Source: Frateuria flava (GTDB lineage Bacteria > Pseudomonadota > Gammaproteobacteria > Xanthomonadales > Rhodanobacteraceae). From it: a stretch of 64,000 bases of DNA. The position numbers and the translations under genes were made by a program. The stretch spans positions 1 through 64,000 of the forward strand of contig NZ_JAGJRS010000003.1 in assembly GCF_017837635.1 (NCBI RefSeq). The letters run 5' to 3'. The notes beneath the pieces are model-generated. The model was not told the DNA's origin. It worked only from the letters and a program-made list of their open reading frames with translations, and made no database searches. Positions 37,348 through 49,947 of the stretch are shown here, piece by piece (the first letter of the stretch is position 1; every line of letters begins with the position of its first letter).

Positions 37348-37536
37348 ATGCCGCACGACCCCATCGCCCCCGCCACGCCACTCACGCCCTGCATCGGCCT
37401 TTGCCGGCTGGACGCGCGCGGCTGGTGCGAGGGCTGCCTGCGCAGCGGCGAGGAAATCGCGCGCTGGCGAACCATGGACGACGCCGAGCGCCTGCATTAC
37501 ATGCGCGAGATCCTGCCCGCACGCGCGAGGGCGTGA
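37348..37536 (+). CDS. DUF1289 domain protein
   Basis: A 62-residue protein with four conserved cysteines, CIGLCRLDARGWCEGCLRS, which may bind a metal or Fe-S cluster, and the following EEIARWRTMDDAERLHYM that defines DUF1289 (YdhL-like). The domain's function is unknown. The ATG at 37348 fits family length; in-frame codons upstream have no similarity. TGATG overlap with the Nudix gene shows a coupled operon. Confidence 0.85.
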   Translation: MPHDPIAPATPLTPCIGLCRLDARGWCEGCLRSGEEIARWRTMDDAERLHYMREILPARARA

Positions 37537-38162
37537 TGGACGGCGCGCCGAAGCGATCGGTCGAGCGGCTGCTGGATGGGTTGCCACAGGCCCTGCGTTC
37601 GCTTTCCGATCCGCCGGCGGCACCGGGATGGAACCACGCGCAGATGGCTGACCTCCTCGGTGAGGCGCCCAGGCGTCCTGCGGCGGTCCTCATCGGCGTG
37701 CGCGAAGGCGTACAGCCGCGACTGGTCCTCACCGTGCGCACCGCCCACCTGCAGTCGCACGCGGGGCAGGTGGCGTTTCCGGGTGGCCGGCAGGACCCGG
37801 AGGACGTGAATGCGATCGACACCGCCCTGCGCGAAAGCGAAGAGGAAATCGGGCTGGAGCGCGCGCTGGTGCAACCGCTGGGCTTCCTCGACTGCTTCGA
37901 GACGATCAGCGGCTACTGCGTCACCCCGGTGGTGGCGCGCATCAACGAGCGCGCCGTGCTCTACCCGACGCCGGCGGAGGTAGCCGAGGTTTTCGAAGTG
38001 CCGTTCGCGTTCTTCCTTGAACCGGCGAACCTCAAACGCTATGTGATGGACTACCGCGGGCATCGGCGGCCGATGGTCGAATTCGTCCACGGCGGCCACC
38101 GCATCTGGGGCGCTACCGCCGCGATGCTGCTCAACCTGCTCGAAAGGATGGAAGACGCATGA
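37536..38162 (+). CDS. nudL: CoA pyrophosphatase-type Nudix hydrolase (NudL)
   Basis: Nudix enzyme of the NudL/YeaB group, which hydrolyses CoA to phosphopantetheine and 3',5'-ADP. 208 residues. The subgroup motif LTVRTAHLQSHAGQVAFPGG immediately precedes the Nudix box GGRQDPEDVNAIDTALRESE-EEIG with the metal-binding RESEEE cluster. Coupled on both sides (TGATG with DUF1289, ATGA with the sulfurtransferase). Substrate assignment rests on the subgroup motif. Confidence 0.9.
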   Translation: MDGAPKRSVERLLDGLPQALRSLSDPPAAPGWNHAQMADLLGEAPRRPAAVLIGVREGVQPRLVLTVRTAHLQSHAGQVAFPGGRQDPEDVNAIDTALRESEEEIGLERALVQPLGFLDCFETISGYCVTPVVARINERAVLYPTPAEVAEVFEVPFAFFLEPANLKRYVMDYRGHRRPMVEFVHGGHRIWGATAAMLLNLLERMEDA

Positions 38163-39022
38163 GCCTGCATACCACGCTCATCGACGCGGCCACGCTGGCT
38201 GCGCTGCCTCCGGATGAGGTGTTGATCGTCGACTGCCGGGCAGATCCCGCAGGCGCCGGCGCGGCCGATCCGGACAAGCCCGAGCGCGAGTACCGCGAAT
38301 CGCACATCCCTGGCGCGGTGCATGCCAGCCTGGAACATGACCTGTCCGACCTTGACCGCAAGGGGCAGGGGCTGGGGCGTCATCCGCTGCCGCTGGAACA
38401 GGCGTTTTCCGCCGTGCTCGGGCGCTGGGGCTGGCGTCCGGGCCTGCAGGTCGTGGCCTACGATGCCGGCAGCAGCGCGCTGGCGGCCGCCCGGCTCTGG
38501 TGGCTGCTGCGGCTGGCGGGCGTGCGTGAGGTGGCGGTACTCGATGGCGGTTTTGCGGCCTGGCGCGGAGCCGGCTTGCCGGTGGAAAGCGGCACCGTGG
38601 AACGCGCGCCCAGCCAGGTCGGCCTGCACTTCGATCCCGAGCAGGCGATCACCGACCACGCAACCCTGCATGCCGATCCCAGGCCGGTGCTGGTGGATGC
38701 CCGCGCCGCCGCTCGCTATCGCGGCGAGACCGAACCGCTGGACCGCGCTGCCGGCCACGTCCCGGGCGCGCTCAATCGCCCCTTTGCCGACAACCTCGAC
38801 GCCGGCGGCCGGTTCAAGTCACCGGCGCGTTTGCGCGAGGAGTTCGCGGCGGTGCTGGGCGACACGCCGCCGCAGAAGGTCGTGCACATGTGTGGCTCGG
38901 GCGTCACCGCCTGCCACAACCTGCTGGCGATGGAACACGCGGGCCTGCACGGCTCGCGGCTCTACGCGCCGTCGTGGAGCGGCTGGGTGAGCGACCCGTC
39001 GCGGCCGATCGCCACCGGCTGA
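38159..39022 (+). CDS. sseA: 3-mercaptopyruvate/thiosulfate sulfurtransferase
   Basis: Two-domain rhodanese, 287 residues. The N-terminal rhodanese fold is inactive (no Cys loop) and the C-terminal one has the catalytic Cys245 in VVHMCGSGVTACHN. CGSGVTA is the loop of mercaptopyruvate sulfurtransferases rather than CRKGVTA of thiosulfate-preferring enzymes. Linker motif DHATLHADPRPVLVDARAAARY is read as DHATLHADPRP and VLVDARAAARY. Last gene of the three-gene operon. Confidence 0.9.
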   Translation: MSLHTTLIDAATLAALPPDEVLIVDCRADPAGAGAADPDKPEREYRESHIPGAVHASLEHDLSDLDRKGQGLGRHPLPLEQAFSAVLGRWGWRPGLQVVAYDAGSSALAAARLWWLLRLAGVREVAVLDGGFAAWRGAGLPVESGTVERAPSQVGLHFDPEQAITDHATLHADPRPVLVDARAAARYRGETEPLDRAAGHVPGALNRPFADNLDAGGRFKSPARLREEFAAVLGDTPPQKVVHMCGSGVTACHNLLAMEHAGLHGSRLYAPSWSGWVSDPSRPIATG

Positions 39023-39110
39023 TCCGCTCGGCGTACGCGATTGCCGGCTGCGGCCTGGCCCTCCGCGGATCCTGCAGAAGCCCCGTGGGCTCCTGCAGGA
39101 CGAAGCGGCT

Positions 39111-39872
39111 TCAGCTGCTTTTGGCTTTCAGGCGTGCCACCAGCCCGTGCAGGGTCGCCTGCGTCTCGCTGTTGAAGAACGCCTCGAGAAAGCTGTCCAT
39201 GGGCAGCGCATCGACATCCTTCCACGCCTCACGCAGGTCGGCGCGGGCCAGTTCGCGCGTGGCCAGCATGGCGTGGCGGGGCAGCGCCAGCAGTTCGGTG
39301 AGCCAGTGCACCGCGCGGGTGACCACCTGGTCCACGCCGGTCAGCTCGTCCACGAAGCCACAGGCCAGCGCCTGCTCGGCCTCGATCATGGCGCCGGCGA
39401 CTAGCAGCCGTTCGGCGCGGTAGGTGCCGACCACGCGGCGCAGGGCGAGCTGGATGCAGTCGGGCACCATCAGGCCCACCTGCACTTCGTTCAGGCCGAT
39501 GCGGAAGGGGCCCTGCGCCATCACGCGGTAGTCGCAGAACAAGGCCAGCACGGCACCGCCCGCCGGGCTGTGGCCGGTAATCGCCGCCACGGCGGGGACA
39601 GGCAGGTGTGCAAGGTCCGCGCACAGGTCGAACAGCGCGCGCCAGTAGGCGCGAACGCCGGCGCGGTCGCGCTGGAGCAGTTCGGGCACGTCCACGCCGG
39701 CGGAGAACAAACCCTGGGCGCCGGAAAGCACCAGCCCGCGCGCGCCGTCGCGTGGCGCCTGGGCGAGGGCATCGCGCAGTGCGGCGATGAGGTCCATGTT
39801 CAACGCGTTGACCGGCGGGCGGGCCAGGCGGATCTCGGCGATGTCGCCGTCGTGCGGAAGGATGTCGAGCAT
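39111..39872 (-). CDS. Delta3,Delta2-enoyl-CoA isomerase-like crotonase
   Basis: 253 residues, crotonase fold. It lacks the first catalytic Glu: the helix reads ITGHSPAGGAVLALFCDYRV, and only the second is kept in RIGLNEVQVGLMVPD. This is the pattern of mitochondrial-type ECI1/DCI isomerases (PAGGC...CDYR and GLNETQLG), which shift double bonds during oxidation of unsaturated fatty acids. The start at 39872 gives MLDILPHDGDIAEIRLARPP. It stands alone between a sulfurtransferase operon (convergent) and a REP1 element. Confidence 0.88.
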   Translation of the reverse strand: MLDILPHDGDIAEIRLARPPVNALNMDLIAALRDALAQAPRDGARGLVLSGAQGLFSAGVDVPELLQRDRAGVRAYWRALFDLCADLAHLPVPAVAAITGHSPAGGAVLALFCDYRVMAQGPFRIGLNEVQVGLMVPDCIQLALRRVVGTYRAERLLVAGAMIEAEQALACGFVDELTGVDQVVTRAVHWLTELLALPRHAMLATRELARADLREAWKDVDALPMDSFLEAFFNSETQATLHGLVARLKAKSS

Positions 39873-39913
39873 GGAGGATTCCTTGGTCGTCGGCGCAAGC
39901 GGGTGGGATTGTC

Positions 39914-40147
39914 GCAAGTTTGCCCCTATCCGCCCTTCGGGCACCTTCCCCCGCCGAGCGGGGGAAGGACCAGTGGACGGCAGCCCGTGATCGAGCCTTC
40001 CCCCGCACGCTGTGTAGGACAGGCGAGCAGCCCGTGATCGAGCCTTCCCCCGCACGCTGCATAGACCAGGCGAGCAGCCCGTGATCGAGCCTTCCCCCGC
40101 TACGCGGGGGAAGGTGCCGACAGGCGGATGGGGGAGGTCATGCCTTG
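39914..40147. repeat. REP1 composite element with 47-bp tandem core
   Basis: Left end CCTATCCGCCCTTCGGGC with ACCTTCCCCC (TTCG type), right end GGGGGAAGGTGCCGACAGGC with GGATGGGGG (GACA type). The core has three 47-bp repeats beginning at 39980, 40027 and 40074 (GCAGCCCGTGATCGAGCC...). It fills the gap upstream of the isomerase gene and downstream of the DUF4139 gene. Confidence 0.8.
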
Positions 40148-40153
40148 GACCGC

Positions 40154-41590
40154 CTACTCGGCCCAGCGGTAGTGGACCGCGTAGTCCAGCGTCGCCTTGC
40201 CGCCGGCCGGGACATTTACCTTGAACTCCAGCACGTCAGGCGATTGCCTGCTCGGCTTGACCGACGAGGACGCCAGCGTCCATTCGCGCCAGCGGCTGGG
40301 GTGTTCGCGCACGGTCACCACTCGCGCCGCTTCGCCGGCATTGGTGAGCGTGATGCGGAAGGCTTCGTCCATCGTGCGGGCGGCCTTGTCCACCTTGAAG
40401 GCGGTGCGCTCGCGCTCGGCGCGCAGGTCGAACGCGGTGCCGAGGGTCAGCGTGGCATCGCTGCCCTTGGGTGTGTCCTCGATGCGGCCTTCGCCCAGGA
40501 ATTGCGGCGTGCCGCGGTTGTCATTGCCCAGCACGCGCAGGTAGCCGGCGGGCAGGCTGTCGAAAGCGGTGAAGCGCAGGGTGCTTTCGATGGTGTTGCC
40601 GCCCCCGGTGTTGAAGTCGGCAGCGAGCATCGGCTCCGGAGGCGTCCACGCGTTGCCATTCTCGTACAGCGCAGTCCGCTCGCAGGCCAGCGTCCGGGGC
40701 GTGTAGAGCGGTACCTGGCTCACGCTGCCGTCCGGCAGGTCGACCGGCTGGGGCAGGGTGTAGAGACGGTAGTCGCCCAGCGAGGACTGACGGGGCAGGT
40801 CGGCCGCCTCGCCCTTGTATGCGCGGGCCATCGACATCGCCATCGGCTGTGGCGCATCCGGCTTGGCGAAGCGCGGTTCACCCGCGACCAGCTTGAGGGC
40901 GGCGTCGTGCCAGTCCCGCCCGCTGCGGTTGGCGATGCTGGCGCGCGATTCGAACTGCAAGCGGCAGGCATTGCCAGGCTCGAGCGTGCCCATGTAGGCG
41001 GCACGCCAGCCCAGGCCGGCGGTGGGATAGCTCAGCGTGGCCGTGGCGTTGCCGGCGCGTGCGGCATCCACGCGCAGGCGCAGGCTTGCGCCGGTGGGGA
41101 AGTCGCCGCCGGTGCTGCGCACTGCGGCGTACTCGCGCACCAGCGTGTTGCCGAGCGAGCCCTTGACCAGCAGGCCGTTGCCCGCGCGCAGCAGTGTGCC
41201 TTGCGCCAGCGGATCGCCGTTGGAGCCGAGCACGGTGATGTCCTGCCCGACCAGGCCGGCGAGCGCCGCCTCGTTGCCCTGTCCCAGCAGCAGTCGCTGG
41301 GAAATCACCCGGGCCCGGTCGTCGGCGAAGGACAGGGCGATCGCTTCGGGATCGAGGTAAAGCGGCAGGTCGCCTATCGCGACGTCCTGGGTCCCGGCTT
41401 TCAGCTGCAGTGCGCGTTGCTCACGCGCCACCGCGTGGCCCTCGGCCACGCTGCCGTCGCCCGCGGCGGTGTACAGCGCGGAATTGTCACTGCGGTAAAG
41501 GGTCAGTTCGGTGTCGGTGGCCTGTACGGCGGGGGCCAGGCAGGCGGCAACGCAGGCGAAGGCGAGGGCACGGCGAGGGGGCAGGGTCAT
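40154..41590 (-). CDS. DUF4139 domain exported protein
   Basis: 478-residue protein with a signal peptide (ALAFACVAACLAPAVQA) and a beta-rich body typical of bacterial DUF4139 proteins: LTLYRSDNSALY at the mature N-terminus, PTAGLGWRAAYMG in the middle and FRITLTNAGEAARVVTVREH near the C-terminus. No function is established. AAGGAG nine bases upstream supports the start and TATGAT at 41622-41617 is a likely -10. It is a single gene. Confidence 0.85.
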   Translation of the reverse strand: MTLPPRRALAFACVAACLAPAVQATDTELTLYRSDNSALYTAAGDGSVAEGHAVAREQRALQLKAGTQDVAIGDLPLYLDPEAIALSFADDRARVISQRLLLGQGNEAALAGLVGQDITVLGSNGDPLAQGTLLRAGNGLLVKGSLGNTLVREYAAVRSTGGDFPTGASLRLRVDAARAGNATATLSYPTAGLGWRAAYMGTLEPGNACRLQFESRASIANRSGRDWHDAALKLVAGEPRFAKPDAPQPMAMSMARAYKGEAADLPRQSSLGDYRLYTLPQPVDLPDGSVSQVPLYTPRTLACERTALYENGNAWTPPEPMLAADFNTGGGNTIESTLRFTAFDSLPAGYLRVLGNDNRGTPQFLGEGRIEDTPKGSDATLTLGTAFDLRAERERTAFKVDKAARTMDEAFRITLTNAGEAARVVTVREHPSRWREWTLASSSVKPSRQSPDVLEFKVNVPAGGKATLDYAVHYRWAE

Positions 41591-41765
41591 GACGGGCTCC
41601 TTCGTGGGGAGGGGCCATCATAGAGGCATGGCGCGGGCGGGCTGAACCTTTGCACGCACGCCGGCCGGAACTGCAGCAGGCCGCTTCCGGGCGATGCGCC
41701 GGTTTCGTCGCCCGCCCCGGCGAACCATTGCCCGCGGCCGGCGCACGCACGGGGCCTGCGCAGGT

Positions 41766-42235
41766 TTACGGGTGGCCGCCGGCCGCCTCGCGGATGGCCT
41801 CGGGCAACGCCACCGGCTTGCCGCTTGCGGGGTCCATCCAGACCATCACCACGTGGCCGTCGCCGTAGAGGCGGTCGGCATGCTCGGCGTCGAGGATGCG
41901 GTGGCCGATCGTCATCGAGCTGTTGCCCAGCCGCTCGCAATAGAGTTCGACACGAAGCTGCGCCGGCCACTCGATCGGGCGCCGGTAGTTGAGCTGGACG
42001 GCCGCCATCACCGGCATCGCATGGTCGTCGAACCATGGGCCGGGCACGTGGCTGAGCCACTGCAGTCGCGCCTCTTCCAGGTAGGTCAGGTAATTGGAGT
42101 TGTTGACGTGGTTGAAGGCGTCCAGGTCGCGCCAGCGCACCGGCAGGCTTGCCGTGAACAGTGGCGCGGACACCACGGGTGCGCCGGTTTCGGCAGGGAC
42201 GTCGGCCTCAGCCTTCCTGGTCGACTTGCGCGGGC

Positions 42236-42239
<4 letters not shown>
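41766..42239 (-). CDS. Acyl-CoA thioesterase, 4HBT hot-dog family (FadM/YbgC-like)
   Basis: 157 residues. After a polar N-terminal extension of about 27 residues comes the hot-dog fold with the catalytic Asp region [20 protein letters not shown] and LEEARLQWL. Such enzymes hydrolyse medium or long-chain acyl-CoA or 4-hydroxybenzoyl-CoA-like substrates. The ATG overlaps the uvrA stop (ATGA), an unusual partner for a repair gene but a clear co-transcription sign. Confidence 0.88.
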
Positions 42240-45178
<2,939 letters not shown>

Positions 45179-45206
45179 GCGCGCTGGGATATGGGGGAGA
45201 CCGGCC

Positions 45207-45212
45207 ACTATA
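45207..45212 (-). promoter_or_regulatory. Promoter -10 of uvrA
   Basis: TATAGT on the minus strand, start expected near 45200, leader about 22 nt. It decides the uvrA start codon because the in-frame GTG upstream lies within the promoter. Confidence 0.5.
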
Positions 45213-45355
45213 CCAACCTGCCGAGGTCAGAAATTGAGACTCGGTAGGGTGGGCTTCAGCCTTGCGCCGCCCCTGAAGAGGGCCGGCGCCGAGCTTTTCG
45301 TCGGCCGCTGGCTGTGGCCCAATGCCGGACCCTGCCGCGCGACGAGGAGACCCAT

Positions 45356-45889
45356 ATGCGCAAGTGGACTGGACTGGGCCTGGCCCTGTGGCTGGCGACG
45401 GGAACGGTGCTCGCGGCTTCGCCTAAACCGGCCAGCGAGGCGCAGGTGCGCGCGCTGATGGACGTGTTCGGCGTCGACCGCATGCTCGGCCAGATGAACA
45501 GCCAGATGGCCGCGATGATGCAGCAGCAGTTGCCCTGCGTGCCTGCCAGCTACTGGCAGGGCTTCATCGACGCCAAGGGGGCGCAGGAGCTGACCGAGCG
45601 CATGGTGCCGATCTACCAGCGCCATTTCAGCGCGTCGGATATCGAGGGGCTGCTCAAGTTCTACCGCTCGCCGCTGGGCAGGAAGGTGGTTACCGAGATG
45701 CCCGCGACCATGGCCGAGGGCATGAAGCTGGGCCAGGAATGGGGCCGCGAGCGCGCCCAGGCGATGCTGGCCGAACTGCAGAAGAGCGGGCGGATCGACG
45801 GCCAGGGGCGCTGCCCGGCGTCGCCTGCCGCCACACCCGGGGCGAAGCTTGCGGCGCCGGCGTCCGGGGGCTCGTCCGCCACGCCTTGA
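45356..45889 (+). CDS. DUF2059 domain exported protein
   Basis: 177-residue protein with a signal peptide ([19 protein letters not shown]) and a helical body: [20 protein letters not shown], then the DUF2059 segment [34 protein letters not shown]. The C-terminus is a low-complexity Ala/Pro/Ser tail. GAGGAGA at 45344-45350 supports ATG 45356. The domain is common in Xanthomonadales; function unknown. Confidence 0.85.
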   Translation: MRKWTGLGLALWLATGTVLAASPKPASEAQVRALMDVFGVDRMLGQMNSQMAAMMQQQLPCVPASYWQGFIDAKGAQELTERMVPIYQRHFSASDIEGLLKFYRSPLGRKVVTEMPATMAEGMKLGQEWGRERAQAMLAELQKSGRIDGQGRCPASPAATPGAKLAAPASGGSSATP

Positions 45890-45905
45890 GCGGGTTGCTC
45901 AAAGA

Positions 45906-45935
45906 TTGACCAGCGACGGACCGCGCCGCTATACT
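45906..45935 (+). promoter_or_regulatory. Promoter of rplU-rpmA
   Basis: TTGACC at 45906-45911, an 18-bp spacer and TATACT at 45930-45935. The leader of about 60 nt before rplU carries AAGGGA as ribosome-binding site. Confidence 0.75.
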
Positions 45936-46003
45936 TCGCCGTTCACCACGGCTGTCACGCGCGCGGTGAGACCCAAGAGAATAACGACAGAAGGGACCAT
46001 CCC

Positions 46004-46318
46004 ATGAGTTATGCAGTCATCAAGACCGGCGGCAAGCAGTACCGCGTCCAGCAGGGCGACGTGCTGCGCGTGGAGCTGCTGGATGCCGAGGAAGGCGCTA
46101 ACGTGAGCTTCGACCAGGTGCTGCTGGTCGGCTCGGGCGACTCGGTCAACGTCGGCGTGCCGACCGTTGCCGGCGCCACCGTTTCGGCCACCGTGCGTCG
46201 CCACGGCCGTGCGGACAAGATCCGCATCATCAAGTTCCGCCGCCGCAAGCACCATAAGAAGCAGATGGGGCACCGGCAGCATTTCACCGAAGTCGAGATC
46301 ACGGGCATCAACGCCTGA
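46004..46318 (+). CDS. rplU: 50S ribosomal protein L21
   Basis: 104-residue large-subunit protein. [19 protein letters not shown] at the N-terminus and [20 protein letters not shown] are typical L21 segments. First gene of the rplU-rpmA pair. Confidence 0.97.
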   Translation: MSYAVIKTGGKQYRVQQGDVLRVELLDAEEGANVSFDQVLLVGSGDSVNVGVPTVAGATVSATVRRHGRADKIRIIKFRRRKHHKKQMGHRQHFTEVEITGINA

Positions 46319-46341
46319 TACACCAGCCGAGGATTTAAGTC

Positions 46342-46599
46342 ATGGCACATAAAAAAGGCGTAGGTTCGTCCCGCAACGGTCGCGACTCGAACCCGAAATA
46401 CCTGGGCGTGAAGGTTTACGGTGGCCAGGCCATCGAGGCCGGCAACATCATCGTCCGCCAGCGTGGCACCAAGTTCCATGCCGGCACCGGCGTGGGCCTG
46501 GGCCGCGACCACACCCTGTTCGCGCTGACCGATGGCGTGGTCGAGTTCAAGACCCGCGGCGAGAACAACCGCAAGTTCGTCAGCGTCGTCAAGGCCTAA
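46342..46599 (+). CDS. rpmA: 50S ribosomal protein L27
   Basis: 85-residue protein near the peptidyl-transferase centre. [20 protein letters not shown] and [15 protein letters not shown] are typical L27 segments. The N-terminal Ala after Met indicates no cleavable extension of the type seen in some Firmicutes. Followed by a terminator, so the downstream GTPase gene is separate. Confidence 0.97.
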   Translation: MAHKKGVGSSRNGRDSNPKYLGVKVYGGQAIEAGNIIVRQRGTKFHAGTGVGLGRDHTLFALTDGVVEFKTRGENNRKFVSVVKA

Positions 46600-46620
46600 C
46601 GGCCTTGGCACGAAGCAGAA

Positions 46621-46648
46621 GGCCCCGCCCTGCGGGGCCTTTTGTTTT
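46621..46648 (+). terminator. Rho-independent terminator of rplU-rpmA
   Basis: Stem GGCCCCGC-CCT-GCGGGGCC followed by TTTTGTTTT, 22 bases past the rpmA stop. Confidence 0.93.
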
Positions 46649-46652
46649 GTGC

Positions 46653-47870
<1,218 letters not shown>

Positions 47871-47882
47871 GCGGGCTTCCCG

Positions 47883-48258
47883 CAAGGCTTCCCCCATCCG
47901 CCCTTCGGGCACCTTCCCCCGTGAACGGAGGAAGGCTCGCGCCGGGACATCACGCGATCGATCCTTCGCTCGTCAATTGGGGAGGGCCGAGCCGCAGCGC
48001 CGCGCCACGATTCTTGTCCGTAAAAGGGGAAGGCTCGCGCCGTGGCACCGCACCATCGATCCTTCGCTCGTCCTTGGGAAAAGGTCGAGCCGTAGCGCCG
48101 CGCCCTAGATCCTTCTCCGTGAAGGGAGGAGAGCTCGCACCGTGACACCACGCCATCGATCCTTCACTCGTCATGGGGGAAAGGTCGAGCCGTTGCCGCG
48201 CCATCGGTCCTTCCCCCGCGAACGCGGGGGAAGGTGCCGACAGGCGGATGGGGGCGAC
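47883..48258. repeat. REP1 composite element with ~100-bp tandem core (gene-free region 47871-48334)
   Basis: Left end CAAGGCTTCCCCCATCCGCC with CTTCGGGCACC (TTCG type), right end GGGGGAAGGTGCCGACAGGC with GGATGGGGG (GACA type). The core has three units starting at 47957, 48055 and 48155 (ATCGATCCTTCRCTCGTC...), periods 98 and 100 bp. No coding frame in 47871-48334 has a recognisable product. Confidence 0.8.
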
Positions 48259-48334
48259 CCGCGGGAAGCCCATGCTCGCCTGCCCAGCTGTGATCGCGCA
48301 TCATGTGGAGCTTCTGCCCGAGGAATCGCCCTCC

Positions 48335-49375
48335 ATGCCCTCCCGCCGCGACTTCCTGAAGACCTCCATGCTGGCCGCCGGCGCGCTCGCAGCGCCCCGC
48401 TTCGCGGCCGCGACCGCCGTGCCCTCGAAAGGCGCGCTGCCGGGCGCCGAGGGCGCCCGCGTGATCTCTACCTGGGACTTCGGCGTACCCGCCAACCGCG
48501 CGGCCTGGACCGTCCTTGCGCGCGGCGGGAATGCGCTGGATGCGGTGGAGCAGGGTGCGCAGGTGCCCGAATCGGATCTGGCCAACCACAGTGTCGGCAA
48601 GGGCGGCTATCCGGACCGCGACGGCCACGTGACCCTGGACGCCAGCATCATGGATGGCGATGGCCGCTGCGGCGCTGTGGCCTGCCTGGAGAACATTGCG
48701 CACCCGATCCGCGTGGCACGGCGCGTGATGGAGGCCACGCCCCACGTGCTGCTCGTGGGCGACGGTGCGCTGCAGTTCGCCCGCGAGCAGGGCTTCCACG
48801 AGGAAAACCTGCTCACGCCCGAAGCGGAAAAGGCCTGGCACGAGTGGCTCAGGAGCGCGAAACACCGGCCGGTCGCCAACAGCGAGAATGCGGACTATCA
48901 CCGCAGCCTGCGCGGCGGGCACGACAACCACGACACCATCGGCATGCTCGCCGTCGATGCCCACGGCCACCTGGCTGGCGCCTGCACCACCAGCGGCATG
49001 GCGTGGAAGATGCACGGCCGCGTGGGCGACAGCCCGATCATCGGCGCGGGTCTCTACGTGGACGGCGAGGTGGGCGGCGCGACCTCCACCGGCGTGGGCG
49101 AGGAGGTGATCCGCAATGCCGGCAGCTTCCTGGTGGTCGAGCTGATGCGCCAGGGGCGCAGCCCGCAGGAAGCCTGCGAGGAAGCCGTGCGGCGGATCGT
49201 GAAGAAGCGCCCGGACGGCGCGAAGGAAATGCAGGTGGGCTTCCTCGCGCTGCGGCGCGACGGTGCGGTGGGCGCGCATGCGATCCAGCGCGGGTTTACC
49301 TACGCCGTCTGCGATGCGACGAAGCAGGACGGCCTGTTCGCCTCGCCCAGCGTGTACGCGACCAGCTTCTCCTGA
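48335..49375 (+). CDS. N4-(beta-N-acetylglucosaminyl)-L-asparaginase, Tat-exported
   Basis: Ntn-hydrolase (glycosylasparaginase) that cleaves the GlcNAc-Asn bond of glycoasparagine. 346 residues. The N-terminus MPSRRDFLKTSMLAAGALAA is a twin-arginine signal, so the enzyme is exported folded. The autocleavage/nucleophile site is Thr in NHDTIGMLAVDAHGHLAGAC, followed by TTSGMAWKMHGRVGDSPIIG and GGATSTGVGEE. Start ATG 48335 has GAGGA about ten bases upstream; the longer frame runs into the repeat element. Confidence 0.92.
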   Translation: MPSRRDFLKTSMLAAGALAAPRFAAATAVPSKGALPGAEGARVISTWDFGVPANRAAWTVLARGGNALDAVEQGAQVPESDLANHSVGKGGYPDRDGHVTLDASIMDGDGRCGAVACLENIAHPIRVARRVMEATPHVLLVGDGALQFAREQGFHEENLLTPEAEKAWHEWLRSAKHRPVANSENADYHRSLRGGHDNHDTIGMLAVDAHGHLAGACTTSGMAWKMHGRVGDSPIIGAGLYVDGEVGGATSTGVGEEVIRNAGSFLVVELMRQGRSPQEACEEAVRRIVKKRPDGAKEMQVGFLALRRDGAVGAHAIQRGFTYAVCDATKQDGLFASPSVYATSFS

Positions 49376-49427
49376 GCGGAGGGCAGGCACCCGTCCGCGT
49401 GCCTGCCTGCTTTTGCCCGCGCAAACG

Positions 49428-49453
49428 AAAAGGCCGGCTTGCGCCGGCCTTTC
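49428..49453. terminator. Bidirectional terminator between asparaginase gene and rpsT
   Basis: AAGGCCGGC-TTGC-GCCGGCCTT with A-rich sequence on the left (T-run for the minus strand) and CTTTCC on the right. It probably ends rpsT transcription mainly. Confidence 0.8.
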
Positions 49454-49480
49454 CACCAACCCGTGATGTGCGAAGCCGGC

Positions 49481-49744
49481 TTACGCCAGCTCGCGGATCT
49501 TCGCGTTGAGGCGGCTCTTGTGGCGAGCGGCCTTGTTCTTGTGGATCAGGCCACGCGCGGCGTAGCGGTCCATGACCGGCTGGGCGGCGGCGAAGGCTTC
49601 CACGGCGGCGGCCTTGTCCTTCGCCTCGATGGCCTTGACGACCTTCTTCAGGGCGGTGCGCACCATGGAACGGGCGCTGACGTTGCGCAGACGGCGCTGC
49701 TCGGACTGGCGCGCGCGCTTCTTCGCGGACTTGATGTTGGCCAA
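49481..49744 (-). CDS. rpsT: 30S ribosomal protein S20
   Basis: 87-residue primary 16S-binding protein: [20 protein letters not shown] at the start and [20 protein letters not shown] at the end. The start codon is TTG at 49744 with GGAG nine bases upstream. E. coli rpsT also starts with UUG, where the weak start is part of translational autoregulation, so this looks conserved. Strong promoter at 49815-49787. Confidence 0.97.
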   Translation of the reverse strand: MANIKSAKKRARQSEQRRLRNVSARSMVRTALKKVVKAIEAKDKAAAVEAFAAAQPVMDRYAARGLIHKNKAARHKSRLNAKIRELA

Positions 49745-49786
49745 GGTAGAACTCCAGAGAAGGCTTGGGTTGGAAAAAGACGGGCA

Positions 49787-49815
49787 ATTATGCGGGCAAT
49801 GCGCTGGTCGGTCAA
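49787..49815 (-). promoter_or_regulatory. Promoter of rpsT
   Basis: Minus strand TTGACC (49815-49810), 17-bp spacer, CATAAT (49792-49787). Leader about 37 nt. Confidence 0.8.
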
Positions 49816-49947
49816 CTGTTTAGGGAAGACCCGGCGGCATCGTCCCTGCTCCTGCAGGGACAGATTGGCGCCATGCCCCGGCTACCTGCGCGCCCCGGTG
49901 GGCTGTCACACTAGCGCCTTTGGCCGGCACCAGGTTCCGCTCCACGC

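Noticed and set aside
39980-40120. Regular 47-bp repeats that might be a CRISPR array
   Set aside because: Whole units are repeated without unique spacers, no cas genes are near, and the array lies inside a REP1 element.
45179-45355. LexA/SOS box for uvrA
   Set aside because: No CTGT-N8-ACAG-like palindrome is visible upstream of the promoter; the Xanthomonadales LexA consensus was not matched either.
47950-48230. Possible CRISPR-like or satellite array before the asparaginase gene
   Set aside because: Units are ~100 bp, imperfect and contain hairpin arms of the REP1 family; no spacers.
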